Shown here piece after piece: positions 46,371 through 58,003 of a DNA stretch of 64,000 bases (the stretch's first letter is position 1; the number at the start of each line of letters is the position of its first letter). Source of the stretch: Anthoceros angustus. Its lineage: Eukaryota; Streptophyta; Anthocerotopsida; Anthocerotales; Anthocerotaceae. The notes below the pieces were generated by a model. The model did not search any database. It saw nothing but the letters and a program-made list of their open reading frames with translations, and was not told the DNA's origin. The DNA lies in contig MU008197.1 of assembly GCA_010909165.1 (NCBI GenBank), positions 62,001-126,000 of the forward strand, written 5' to 3'. A program made the translations under genes and the position numbers.

Positions 46371-49300
46371 CGTACGTCCTCCTCCCTCGGAGCCCTAGCC
46401 CACAACAACAACAATCAGTCACAAATGTAGCACGCTACAACGAATTCAAAGGATATGCCTCTAGCAACTTCACACATGCGGAATTGACAGTCTACATGCA
46501 AACCAATCCATGCCCACACCTAATGTGACCTACCTCACTTCAAGCGCTTCCACTTCTGAGCCTACAACTCAAAGTAGAAGGACTTCGCCATATCTTCCTT
46601 ATCAGCACTTCTAAGCCAAATTTAAGACTTGTTCAGTGCACATACTGACCGCACATATACCTATAACTTCTAAAATGAGAACTCGAGAAAGCGTAAGCAT
46701 CCTTTTTCAGGTTTACGTGACCACCGAGGCGAGGCTAACATGACGGAGGTTATTATGGTTAGTTGTTAGCGAATTTTAAGACTTTATAAATATTTTAAAG
46801 TACGTATCGGAGTTCCGCATTGACGTTTTTCATTATAGCGAGTTGAGATTCTTTTTAATAAATTTAAAGATTTTAAAAATATTTTGAAGATACATTAAAG
46901 TTCCACATTGAAATTTTTGCTATGGAGTAACCGCGTAGGACACGAACAATTGGTGGCCCGGTACATTATAGAGACCACAGCATGAAGAACGGATGGGTGC
47001 TTATGGGTGGCATCCCATCCAAGCACTAATCCATTTATTATGGAGTTCTGATGAACTCATGTTTCGATATCACTCTTTGGAGGGAGGATTAGTGCAATTT
47101 TCCAAATCGAGGTAAGAAAGAAAATACAAGAAATAGATTATATTTTATTTTTATTTTTATTTTTTATGTAAAATATATTTATCAAAAATTTAAAAACTTG
47201 TACTAGGCCATAGGCCTAGATGTTAGGGAGATGGATAATATCCACATGAATACCCAATAGATTTAGGAACTAAAATTAAACAATAAATCACGGTATCTTA
47301 GAAACCCTAATTGTCTGCAAATACCTTTTCAATGTAGTTTATAGATTAGTCCTCTATAAAACATGAGATGGGTTTTCCAATCTCTTTTTCATAATAAAGT
47401 CTTTAATTCCGATAAAACATGAGTGGTCTAGACAAAATGAGTCTAATGAGAACAAACTTATAATTAAGAAAATTCTCATATCTTTGAAAACCCATAGTAT
47501 TATCAGAGTACCTACTTCCTTTTCAATGTAGTTTACAAATAGGTTCTCTAAAAAACATATGTAAGTGGTCCAAACAAAAGGAGTATATTATTATTATTCT
47601 CTGCAATGGTTTTTTTCTTTACTGTGGAAAGAAAAATTAAATTTGAAGCATTTTTAGTTAACCAAATTGTAAACTATTTCTGCACCTCTACCCATAACTT
47701 AATTGTGGTCTCTATCATGGCTTCAATTATAGGCCACTAGTTATGAAACTCTTGCATTTCCTTAAAATTACCTGAACGATATTGAAATAAAAAATAATTT
47801 GCAAGGCCACAAATTAAAAAGGTGATGCTTTCTCGTGTTGCTCCCCTTATACATGTTTTCTTTAATTTCTCTCTTTATAACTTTGTAGATACAATTTAAG
47901 CTGGTTGGAAAACAATGCATTTCTTCACAAAATAAGCAAAGTTTGTAACTAAATATAGCTACATATGGTTCATAAAATACTGCTCATATAACTTATTATC
48001 ATCCACACCTACAACTATAAACTTCATACATAAACAGAATAAAACCATGGGTCTAAGATACATACCCATGCTCTATGGACTCCATGTGTCAATTTTAACA
48101 TTGAAGCTTGCTACATGGAAACCTCACTAGAATTCATCTATGTTTTATTACACTCATGTTCAAGGAACAACGAAAGAAAATATTTAACCTGAGAATGGCC
48201 TCAAATCTCAAATTGAGACTTTTTACGAAAATTTAAGAGGAATAGTATTTGCGAGATAGTTTTATAAATTGAAAGTGTACATTTGTTCCCAACAGAATTT
48301 GTATACAATTTTAATTTTTTTCTAGAATATTGAAAAATAACAAAATATTATTAAGCTGCAATAGTGGTGATTATTTGTCAAGGAGTTTCTAGTCATAATT
48401 GGTGAACTTTCAAAAGTTTTTGGATTAAGTATTAAGAGACTTTAAATTGAAGTAAAGACTACCATGCCCTGAAGGGTGATTCGACGTTAATTAATTAAAA
48501 TTAATAAAATTTTAAAATCCAGAAATTACTATACTTAAAACGCCCAATGTGTAAAAAATTGCAAGTTTAAGATGCCGAAAACAAGGAAACTAGGGTTTGT
48601 GTGGAAAGTTAGGGCCTGTTTAGGGGAGGTCTATACATATCTACTTATTCTATATAAATACCTATGTACTCTAATGAATGTTGAAATTTGATTAAAAAAA
48701 TATTTTTCATAAATATTGAAATTTTTAAAATATAAATATTTATATTATACCTTAATTTTTTTCAAAACAAATAATTATTTCGGCATTACCGTGTTGAACC
48801 ACCGCTCGGGGTATGGTAGTAATCCCCATAAAATTAATGTGCTTTTTTCCCAAAGCCATTGGGCACACATATGTGGTCTCGTTGTGGCATGGCTATCATG
48901 GGTGTAGCTTTGCGACATAAGTACATAGTATCATTCCTGATTAGTGTTGCTCATTCCTTATGCAAACACCTCAAAGCGGTATCTAATTGTGTGCACTCTA
49001 AAGTGTATCTTGTTTGCTTGTTTTTTTGTAATTAATCGATCTTCAATGACATCTTGTTTGTTATTACTATTTGGGTTATAAAGGTCTTGTTATAATCTTT
49101 AACTTTGCATTTCATAAAGTTTAATTCCAACATGGTATAAGAGCTTTCAAGGGTTAACAAATAGCTCAGTACTAAGAGAACACAAATGGTAAGTTGCTCA
49201 CAATCAGCATACCACGCCATATCCTTGTCATTGATAGACAAAGTAATCTTACCAATCATAATATTCAGTATCAAAATAACACCCTTCATCCTTACTATTA

Positions 49301-51037
49301 TTAATAAGACACATCGGAAGCCTAGTTATCAACTTGCTTCTCAATAACATTAGTGTCAGGCCGCTTAGGTTGCTGATTAGCTAGTCTAAGCCTAAAAAAC
49401 GAACTCTATGCCCAATCTTAATATAGAAGTAGGTTTTCTTTGATATGGTTTACCTATATTACTCTCACCATCTTGAGCGTCTGACAAAGACCCTTTCTGG
49501 ATGCCTTATTGTTCGGCACAATCAAAGCACTCCTTGCTAGCAGAACCTCATTGCATACAAATCTCCTCTATCAACAATTCTTGACGTAAATATGCCTACT
49601 CCACATGAAGAACATAGCAAATAACTTGCCCATAAGACGATGACAGACGCATCGAATTAGTTGCCACAAGATGTTGCTCAAGAACCCTAATCTCAGTAGC
49701 ACGAAGCTCACTACGAAGACCAGCAAATGCATGAAGACGCTTCTTAATCTAAACTGTACCTCAATAATCCTAAGAGAATAAAACTTCCTAGCCTTACTAG
49801 AAAGGGCAGCCTATGTTATAGTCATTGTTGCAATTGTATGTTACACTTCCAGATTGCAACATGCTTTGGAGGCTTGATATTAAGTTAGTCACTTTCTTCC
49901 CCATGTAGTGCCACCTTCTTAACACGCACCCGCTCTCTCTCCTACCAGCTCACCCTCATAATTGCACCCAATTGTTTATGATTTCCCATATACAATTGCA
50001 ACATGACTTCACAAGGAGCCCCTCTCTCATCCTGCCCTCTTTATTATAGCCCCTTTGGAGAACTATTTGTTTATGTTTCATCTTGCCCTCTTCATTACAC
50101 CCCCTCTTGACAACTATTTGTTTATGTCGCCCACACCAAAACATCACTGTCACATGGACCAACAACTCTCATATTTTCCTCCTACCTCATAACTTCACCA
50201 TTGCTTTATCAATGTTTTTACTTTGACCATAGCTATTCAAAGGTTGAAGACTGATTTTTTTGTTTCAACCAGTCCTGCAATTATAATAAATGTGCACTCT
50301 TCCATTGTGCACTTATATCCATGATAAAGTCCTTACAATATGTATATACTTATATGTAGATAAATATAGGGGATATATATATATAAATATATATTATATT
50401 AATATATTAGATATAGCTATATATTATATTAATCATTTTATTTTATATTAAGCTATAAATTATTTATTCATTCTAGCCACCAGCATAACTTCTAGCCCTT
50501 GTCTTACCCAGGCACTCCAATGTAACTTCTATCCCTTGCCCCTAACCAAGTACTATTCCATAATATTATGTTATAAATTATAATATTTTCTTATTACTTA
50601 TATATTATATTAAGGTATAAATTACTCATCAATCGGGCCATCGATGCCGAACATTAAAATTTAGCTTAGCACTCATTAATACTCACTGCTAGTGTAGACC
50701 GAGATTAAACCCTAAACTTTCCAGTTCTAAGAAATATGCCTTGACCAATCAACTATATACTATTTAGTTGGAGCATTAAGATCTCGGGATTTATTTGTAA
50801 GAAAAAACTTAGATATATTATTATTTGCCTATGTATTTAAATAAAATTCTTCTTCTTCTTCTTCTATGTCTAGGTTCGTGAGTGCGGGGCTCACTTTGCA
50901 TTCTAAGAATAGATTTTCCCCCCTTCCAAAAGCTTCCTCACCCTTTTTCCTATTCATGGCCACAGATTTAGAGGGACAATCGCAATGCATAGAGACGAGG
51001 GAGAGGAGGGGAGGCAAGGAGGAAAAGGGGGAGAGGG

Positions 51038-51420
51038 ATCTGAGGTAGAGGAGGAGGAGGAGGAGGAAGGAAGAGGAAGAGGAAGAGGAAGAGGAAGAGG
51101 AAGAGGAAGAGGAAGAGGAAGAGGAAGAGGAAGAGGAGGAGGTCGAGGGTGAGAGGAAAAGGAAAAGGAGGTGGATGATGAGAGGGAAAGGAAGAGAGGA
51201 AAAGGGAAAGGAAGAGGGATGGACGATCTCGGGTCCCAGAGATGAGGAGGGCGAGAGGGAAGGAGGAGGAGGGAAAAAGCGGAAGGAAAGGAGGGGGAGA
51301 TTATAAGGAGGAGGAGGGGGAGATGGAAAAGAAGAGGAGTAAGAGGAGGGGGAGAGAGGAAGGAAGAAGAGGGGGAGATGGGAAGAGGAAGATGGGAAGA
51401 GGGAAAGGAAGAGGAGGCCC
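51038..51420 (+). repeat. Purine-only GAGGAA/GAGGAG tract
   Basis: Nearly pure AG on the plus strand for about 380 bp, with perfect GAGGAA hexamers around 51068-51135. Such mirror-type polypurine DNA can form triplex (H-DNA). It is not coding: the low-complexity open frames on either strand are a by-product. Confidence 0.85.
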
Positions 51421-51460
51421 GTTCCATGTTGTGATTTCAGGCAATTCAGACTCGTTTCAT

Positions 51461-51990
51461 GCTGTGATTTCCTATCTCAAATTTTTCGCTAATGTGTAAC
51501 TAGTGTGACATGACATTGATGAAGGGATGGTAGCACGGTGGGGTCACGTGTACAGTTGCAAGCAGATGTTATATTTGCAGAGCATTGCAAGGTCAGGCCA
51601 AGACCCATTCCAATGCTGTGATTTCCTCTCAATTTTTCAACTGATGCATAATTAGTGTGATGTGATGTTAGAGAAGGCAATGGTAGCATGGCAGGGTATC
51701 TCATGCGCATGTACAGCTGCAAGTAGTTGCAAGGTGAGGCCAAGACCCATTCCATGCTGTGATTTTCATCTCAAATTTTCAGCTGATGCGTAACCAGGCT
51801 GTGATGTGAAGTTAGAGAAGGCGATGGTAGAATGGTGGGGTCCCATGTACATGTACAATTGCAAGCAGCTGCAAGGTGAGGCCAAGATCCATTCCATGCT
51901 GTGATTTCCCATCTCAAAATTTTAGTTGATGCGTAACCAGACTGTGATGTGACGTTAAAGAAGGCGATACTAGCAGGGCGGGGTCTTGGG
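51461..51990 (+). repeat. Four tandem ~145-bp satellite-like units
   Basis: Units begin near 51461, 51614, 51756 and 51898 with GCTGTGATTT(C/T), followed by TCTCAAATTTT, GATGCGTAACCAG, GTGATGTGA, GGTAG and CAAGGTGAGGCCAAGA(C/T)CCATTCC. Copies 2-4 are the most alike. Non-coding; function unknown. Confidence 0.85.
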
Positions 51991-52940
51991 TGAATAAGGA
52001 GTGACGAGCCGATGCATGACAAGAGGGATGTCTTTGGAGGGCCAGAATTGGATGTTGTAGCACACAGAGGGGCGAGTGTATCGTCACCAGCAAGTAACAA
52101 ACATGTGTCGAGTGTGGACATGGAAAACAACGCAAGAAGAATCGTAGGGTGGGTGGCGGAGGGAGGACAGGAGTGGAGCAGCCAGTAGAAGCTATGGTTG
52201 GGGTAGGGGCAAAAAGGAATGCAAAATGGAATGATCTCGTAGGGACAATGTTGCGTGACAGAAAGGTAATATGTGATCAGATGGTTCGTATGCGCCATGG
52301 CAGCAGGCTGAGGGCCATGGTGCATGAGGGAGGCACACACCGCCTGCATTGGAAGGTGCATGTGGCGGCATCAGATAAAGAAAAATAGGCCGGTGCGCTA
52401 GAAATTTGGGGTATAAAGATGTGTAGAGATTTGCACAAATGGTAAATATAAAGTACCGTATAATGGATATGAACATGCTACTGTACGTACGTAACCCGTG
52501 TGCCATAGATACTTATTATATATAAAATCTAGTACGGACGTATATAACTGAAATTTGCAACAAAAGCTCTGGTCTAGTTTCCAAGCAGAAGTGTGATAAG
52601 GGCCCAAAGAGTGTTAGTATTGCATAGCCCCAAATTGCAACATGAGTGTTACCTCCGGGGGTCCAAATCTTAACATAAAGAGTAACATGAGCAGGCATTT
52701 TTTGTTTTTTTATACAATATTACTGATTAGTAGTATAAATGATTGGTTAAGTACTTCTCCTTGCTCCCACGATTTGCCAAGGAAGCAATTTAGTGATGTA
52801 CAAAACCACTGAATTTCAATGGACAACTCTTTCCCTATCTATCTTAGGACTTAAGGCTTAGGCCTACTATAGCACATAGAGGATGTTGACCCAGTTCGTT
52901 GAGCGTGTCGGACTCCCTCGAGCGAGTTCTTATAGGCGGG

Positions 52941-53001
52941 ATCACGTATTCTATAATACCGGTAATGAGCGGAATCACGTATTCTATAATACCGGTAATG
53001 A
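52941..53001 (+). repeat. 33-bp direct duplication
   Basis: ATCACGTATTCTATAATACC plus GGTAATGA occurs at 52941-52968 and identically at 52974-53001. Confidence 0.85.
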
Positions 53002-53517
53002 TATTGCTTAGGCAATCTAAACCCAAACATCTTTTCCTTACCAGTATACCTTGGGCCCGTTTTATGTATCACATTCTAGTACATGATTAGATTAAAGTGT
53101 AAGCCTCATAGATTGTTTCCTTGACCAAACAAAGCATAATTGTTCCTTGTAAGTCGCAAAAACTCAGCATCTTCTTTCTTCTCTACGAGTCACAAGGACT
53201 AATATGATTAAAAGGATAACATGTAATAAGAATCAATCGTGAGGAGTCCATAGAGGGAGAAGACACACCAAGCATCTTTGTGCCTGAGGATGAACTTGAG
53301 TATTTAAGCTATACAATTAGGAAAAATTAGGGCAAACTTGCTTTGCAAGGTGTATGTGCATTGGGACCCCCCAACGGCATAAGTGTGGTGTGAAACCTTG
53401 TCCCAAAAAACTGCCCTAAGTGTGTCGCAAAGGCTTGTGTATCCTAACACAAACATGAGGATGGCATGTTCATGCGGGATGAGGATGGGGATGATGCTAT
53501 TCATGGGGATCCAGTAG

Positions 53518-53594
53518 GGGGTCGATCCCCATTGTTAGGGACTCCCGTTTCCCATGTGCAAGTAAGGATGGTCCCTAACAGTGGGGATCGACCC
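53518..53594. other. 24-bp inverted repeat with 28-bp loop (hairpin)
   Basis: The left arm (53518-53541 region, GGGTCGATCCCCATTGTTAG plus GGAC) is the reverse complement of the right arm (53571-53594) except at one position, which becomes a U-G wobble in RNA. The loop is about 28 nt. It could be a small-RNA precursor or the remains of a foldback element; nothing coding is nearby. Confidence 0.8.
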
Positions 53595-53913
53595 TTCCTG
53601 GCATACTTGCTAACGCCTACAACAAACAGCAAACGTTATACACACATAGCGGCTCACGAAAAGCCCAGACGAACGAATGGGAACGGGAAGCTTTATGCTC
53701 TTGATTCACCCAAGGCCGCGTGAAGTGAGATGTGGTTACACAAACAGGAATTAGCACAAGAGGGTAATCGTTGGGAGTTGTTAGTGAGGGAGAAGGCATA
53801 TACAGGAGGAGACAAGATTCGTTGCGTTGACAGGGGTGAAACGGAGCAGGTAAAGTGGAGGAGGTGACAGCAGGTTGCACACCGTCGTAACGGATCTCTG
53901 CGACGCAAACTCA

Positions 53914-53979
53914 TCCCAGTCCCAGTCCCAGTCCGAGTCCCAGTTCCAGTCCCAGTCCCAGTCCGAGTTCGAGTCCCAG
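53914..53979 (+). repeat. CCCAGT/CCGAGT hexamer microsatellite
   Basis: Eleven hexamers of (CCCAGT)n with CCGAGT and CAGTTC variants. A second GC-rich simple repeat, (CCCGCTC/CCCCGCTC)n, lies near 54282-54345. The surrounding 53500-55012 holds the 5' flank of the EVE gene and no supported gene. Confidence 0.85.
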
Positions 53980-55012
53980 ACAGCCGTGCTGACAGGCAGC
54001 AGTGCAGCAGAAGCCGAGGCAGAAGCAGGACAAGACAAAAGTCCCGGGAGAGAGTTGGTTAACCTGACTCGACTGGCCTAACTGCTAACCGGAGCAGCGG
54101 ACCGCGGGTTGGTTGGTCCGGAAAAATTTGAATTGGCGGAGGCGCTGGCGCTGGCGCTGCCGCCAGTGGCAGCGGCAGCGCTGGCTGGGCCAAGGCCTTG
54201 CAAGGCCCAGGCCCAGGCGGAGGCGGAAGCCCTGGTAGCAGCAGCGCAAAGACCAGAGCAAACCAGGAGAGGGGCGACCGGTCCCCGCTCCCGCTCCCCG
54301 CTCCCCGCTCCCCGCTCCCCGCTCCCGCTCCCGCTCCCGTGCTCGCTTGATTCCTTCTATCCTGTTCCTGTTGCGGCACCAGCATTCTGCTTCTCCTCTC
54401 TTGACTCTCGCTTCCCTTCCCTGCCCTGCCCTCCCATTCCTCACCTCACCCGCCTTTCCCTTGCGCGCGCCCCCCCGCTAAAGATCCCTGCTCGCGCCCC
54501 TCCCCCCGACTGTAGCCCCACTTTTGCCCCCAAATCTGGCCACCTCCTGGAGCGGGACTAGGAACTAGCTCGCTGCAGCTTTTCACGCTCCGGGAAAAAG
54601 TCTTGCCAGCGCCCACCCAGCTTCTTGTTTCTCGTCTTGTCTCCTCCTCTGCTCTTCTTCTGCTCCCTGCTCCCTGCTCCCCCGCCTCTCGTGAATTGCT
54701 CGCCCCTCGCTTCTTGCTCGCCGGGGATCGTGTCGTGCCGTGTCGTGTCGCGACGTGTGTGTGTGAGTGTGTGTGTGTTTGTGCCGCTGCTGCGTGGCCG
54801 CAGCGGGGAGCAGGGATCCGGGGCACCAAATTCTGGTACGGCTTTCCCTTCTTGGTGCGCCTGGTGCCTGCGGCTTCTTGATGCGCGGGCGGTGGCATTT
54901 GAGGGAGCCGGGCTTCTTTGTTTGGGGGGCCGGGGTGGGTGACTGACAGTGGCCAAATTTCGTGTGGTGGGTGCAGCGGGGCGGGAGCGTGCTTCTTGGC
55001 AAGCTTGCGAGC

Positions 55013-56290
55013 ATGGGGTACTGGCTGCTCAAGACGGAGCCGGACGAGTGGTCGTGGGATAAGCAGACGGCCAACGCGGGCCTGTCGGTGTGGGATGGCG
55101 TGAAGAATGCCCAGGCGCAGAAGCTGATGAAGACCATGAAAGTGGGCGACCTGTGCTTCTTCTACCACACCGGCAACGTGAAGGAGGTGAAGGGAATTGT
55201 GCGGGTGGTGAGGCCCAACTACCCTGACCCCAGCGACAGCTCGGGAAAATACGTGGCCGTGGATGTGCAGGAGGTGGTGCCGCTCAAGCGCTCCGTCACT
55301 CTTGCTCAGGTCAAGGATGATGAGCAGATGAAGGATTTCCAGCTGCTCAAGCAGCCCCGCCTGGCGGTGGTGCCCGTGAGCGAGTCGCAGTGGGAGAGGG
55401 TGTGTGAATTGGGGGAGGTGGATGCCCCCAAGCTGCCTCCGCAGGCCGAGGACAAGGTAATTCCTGCCGCCGCCGCTGCTGCGACCGAGGAGGTGGAGAC
55501 GAGCAAGGTGACGGAGGAGGTGGAGACGAGCAAGGTGACGGAGGTGGGCCACGAGGTGGCCGAGGCCGAGGAGCCGGAGAAGGTCTCCTCCGACTCCGAG
55601 GAGAAGCTAGCCGCGGCGGAGGAGAGCCAGCCCCCCAAGGCGGCTGCCAAGAAGGGCAAGACCAAGGCTGCCGCCGAGAAGCAGCAGCACACGGCACCTT
55701 CCGTGGGCACCAGGTCGTCCAGGAGCGCGGAGGAGGGCAAGAAGGGGGCTGCTGCTGCCGTCACCACCAGAGGGAGGCCGGCGAAGAAAATTGCGGACGC
55801 AAAGAAGGTGCCTGCGGAGGAGAAGAGGTCCTCTTCCAGGACCAGGAAGGCCAAGACCAACGGGGCTGCGGCCGCGGCTGCCGCAGCGGATGTGAAGGAG
55901 GTGCCTGCTGCCAAGCCCGTGGAGCGGAAGAAGACCTCCACGGCCAAGGCCAAAAAGGTGACCAAGGCCAATGGGGCGGACAGCGCCAAGGAGACTCCTG
56001 CCAAAAAGGCTCTGGCCGTCAAGAAGACCCCCATCAAGGCCAAAAAGGCTACCAAGTCCAATGGGGCTCTGGCTCCTCAGGATGCCTCCGCCAAGGGGGC
56101 TGCTGCTGCGGATTCCGGGAAGAAGCAGGCGGCCAAGAGCAGGAAGAAGCCCAAGAAAGAGGCAGCAGCCGACACCAAGGCCTCCCTGGCTGACAAGGAG
56201 GCGAAGAAACCCGGTCGGCCAAGAAAGCGCGCTGCCGAGGCCCCCGCCGAGGTTCAAAAAGGTCAGAAGAGGAAGAAGGCAGCTTCATGA
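55013..56290 (+). CDS. EVE-domain (PUA-like) protein with long basic AT-hook tail
   Basis: A single exon of 425 residues starts at ATG 55013; only non-ATG codons precede it in frame. Residues 1-140 are an EVE domain: MGYWLLKTEPDEWSWD, WDGVKNAQAQKLM, FFYHTGNVKEVKGI and the trailing PRLAVVPVSESQWERV are typical of the THYN1 family. EVE folds belong to the PUA superfamily and bind modified nucleobases in DNA or RNA. Residues 150-425 are Ala/Lys/Glu-rich and disordered, like histone H1 tails, with AT-hook cores RGRPAKK and PGRPRKR. This predicts nuclear, chromatin-linked action. A 27-bp internal repeat encodes EEVETSKVT twice (near residue 165). The ligand is unknown. Confidence 0.93.
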   Translation: MGYWLLKTEPDEWSWDKQTANAGLSVWDGVKNAQAQKLMKTMKVGDLCFFYHTGNVKEVKGIVRVVRPNYPDPSDSSGKYVAVDVQEVVPLKRSVTLAQVKDDEQMKDFQLLKQPRLAVVPVSESQWERVCELGEVDAPKLPPQAEDKVIPAAAAAATEEVETSKVTEEVETSKVTEVGHEVAEAEEPEKVSSDSEEKLAAAEESQPPKAAAKKGKTKAAAEKQQHTAPSVGTRSSRSAEEGKKGAAAAVTTRGRPAKKIADAKKVPAEEKRSSSRTRKAKTNGAAAAAAAADVKEVPAAKPVERKKTSTAKAKKVTKANGADSAKETPAKKALAVKKTPIKAKKATKSNGALAPQDASAKGAAAADSGKKQAAKSRKKPKKEAAADTKASLADKEAKKPGRPRKRAAEAPAEVQKGQKRKKAAS

Positions 56291-56337
56291 GAGACTGCAG
56301 GCAGAGAGAGAGAGCTATGGCACACAACGCAGGTTGC

Positions 56338-56440
56338 CTGCCTGCCTTCCTTCCTTCCTTCCTCCCTCCCTCCCTTCCTCCCTCCCTCCGTCCCTCGGTC
56401 CCTCCCTCCCTCCCTTCCTTCCTCCTCCTCCTCCTCCTTG
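56338..56440 (+). repeat. CTTC/CTCC pyrimidine tract in the EVE gene 3' UTR
   Basis: About 100 bp of CCTTCCTT and CCCTCCCT repeats starting ~50 bp after the stop codon. Confidence 0.85.
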
Positions 56441-58003
56441 TACCTCTGTCTCTCTCTCACCTCAGATCCATCATGTAACATCAAGGTGCACGATCACACC
56501 ACCTCAGTCACAACCGTCTGCAACGCATAGGCGTGTCAGCATGGTGGCTATGGTTTCCGGCCTCTCTGAATTTCTCGCGAAAAAATTCAGCCCTTGTGAC
56601 CGACCGACCTCGAGAAGCTGGAGCCTGCACCACCTAGAAATGCACTTGTTGCTGTAGAATGCTAGGCTATTAGACCAAAAATTCTCTTGGCAGTTTCATT
56701 TTTTTTCTTCTTGTGTGATCCTCAGTGAACATCTAGATCTCTTGCCTCCTGTTCGCACTGTGCCCAAAACCAGCGTTCCTTCATGACTCCTTTCTAGTAC
56801 TCTAGGAAGGATTGAAGGAATGCTGCTTTCTTCCCTTGATGCATGCCATTCATGTTACGCTGCTGCGAAGTAGGTGTGTTCATGCAGGAAGGTGTGAGGC
56901 TGGTTAGATGGTAGGTAGTGGTTCTCTGATCAGCCAGTTTTCTGTCGTGAAAATCTGCTGACTCTGTGAATAATCTTGCGGGATGTTCACTACCTTCTCT
57001 AGCTAGTTAGTAAGGTACATCTGTACTCTTTTCTCAGAATGTCTGAAAGCTTTTGCCACTTCTTGCCGTTGGCTGTATTTATGAAATTCGCACACGCAAT
57101 CTCAATTTCTTCTCCACCCACGCACACATTCTTGGGACTCACGTCTGCAACCTGGAGGAGACTCTCACACCGAAGCCCCAACCAAGGAGACACTTGAGGA
57201 AGAGAGGGATGCGTTGCGCGATGTCGTATGTATGTACAGTACTGTACATACATACACAGCTTGGATGCTGTACTGCATCCATACGTCCCCGCAAGCTTAG
57301 CTAGAGAATAATGTAATCTTGAGTCAGACTTAAACACACGCACGCAAAGATTACTCTCGGGCTTAGTCGCACAAACACACGGATGCAACGCGCAAGGACA
57401 GGCTAGATAAGTCAAAAATCCGTCGCTTGGCGTTCCCGGTGGGAAAGCCCGCTGCCGGGAACTGCGAAACTGGCCTGCAGGGACTTCACCGGGAAGTGGG
57501 AAGTGGGAAGTCGGGAGCGAGGCCGCATTTGCTCCGACGAGGATGCAGTAAAGAAGCAAGAAGAGGACACAGGAGATGAGGCAGATCCGTCATGGACCAT
57601 GGTGGGGCAGTTGGTTCGCTCGCGTGTGGACATCGGAAGCCTTTTTTTAATGCCATGGCTGCGTGTAGATATGGCAAGTGAGGCTGGAACTTCTACTGTA
57701 ACGGAAGAGCATATGTACTGTGGCGATCCGGGCCCACGCAGTGGGATGCCTGCAGCGGCAGCCTGGACCCAGCCAGATCGATACTGTATCCACGCAGCAG
57801 GCCCTGCGGCAGGCGCTGTCGGCGGCCTCCTCGAACAGGCGGCCAGGCCGACGCCATCGCCGCCGTTGTGTGCTAGCTTGCATCACCCTCACGTGCGGAC
57901 TATGCTCCAGACCTAGCTTCTTGTCAGGGCGCGGGGTTGTGGGCGGTACAATTGCAAGGGAAGCTCGCTTCTTGTAGGTCGGCAGGAGCTGAGGGCTGGT
58001 GGA
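56441..58003. other. Spacer with a 30-bp palindrome
   Basis: No gene is supported. 57226-57255 is a perfect palindrome (GTATGTATGTACAGT and its reverse complement with no spacer). The end of the interval is the 5' flank of the mevalonate kinase gene. Confidence 0.6.

Larger units (their letters stand above)
46371..53500. other. 7-kb AT-rich, gene-free region
   Basis: Base composition drops sharply after about 46700, and no open frame above about 85 codons shows coding character or a domain. The stretch includes diverged tandem segments (46750-46920; 47310-47560), long AT runs near 50340-50460 and several minisatellites. I recognise no transposon protein; it is probably old, eroded repeat DNA. 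Confidence 0.65.

Noticed and set aside
54446-56061. Minus-strand open frames opposite the EVE gene
   Set aside because: GC-rich Ala/Lys codons leave the antisense strand open. The EVE domain motifs are on the plus strand and the antisense chains show no domain.
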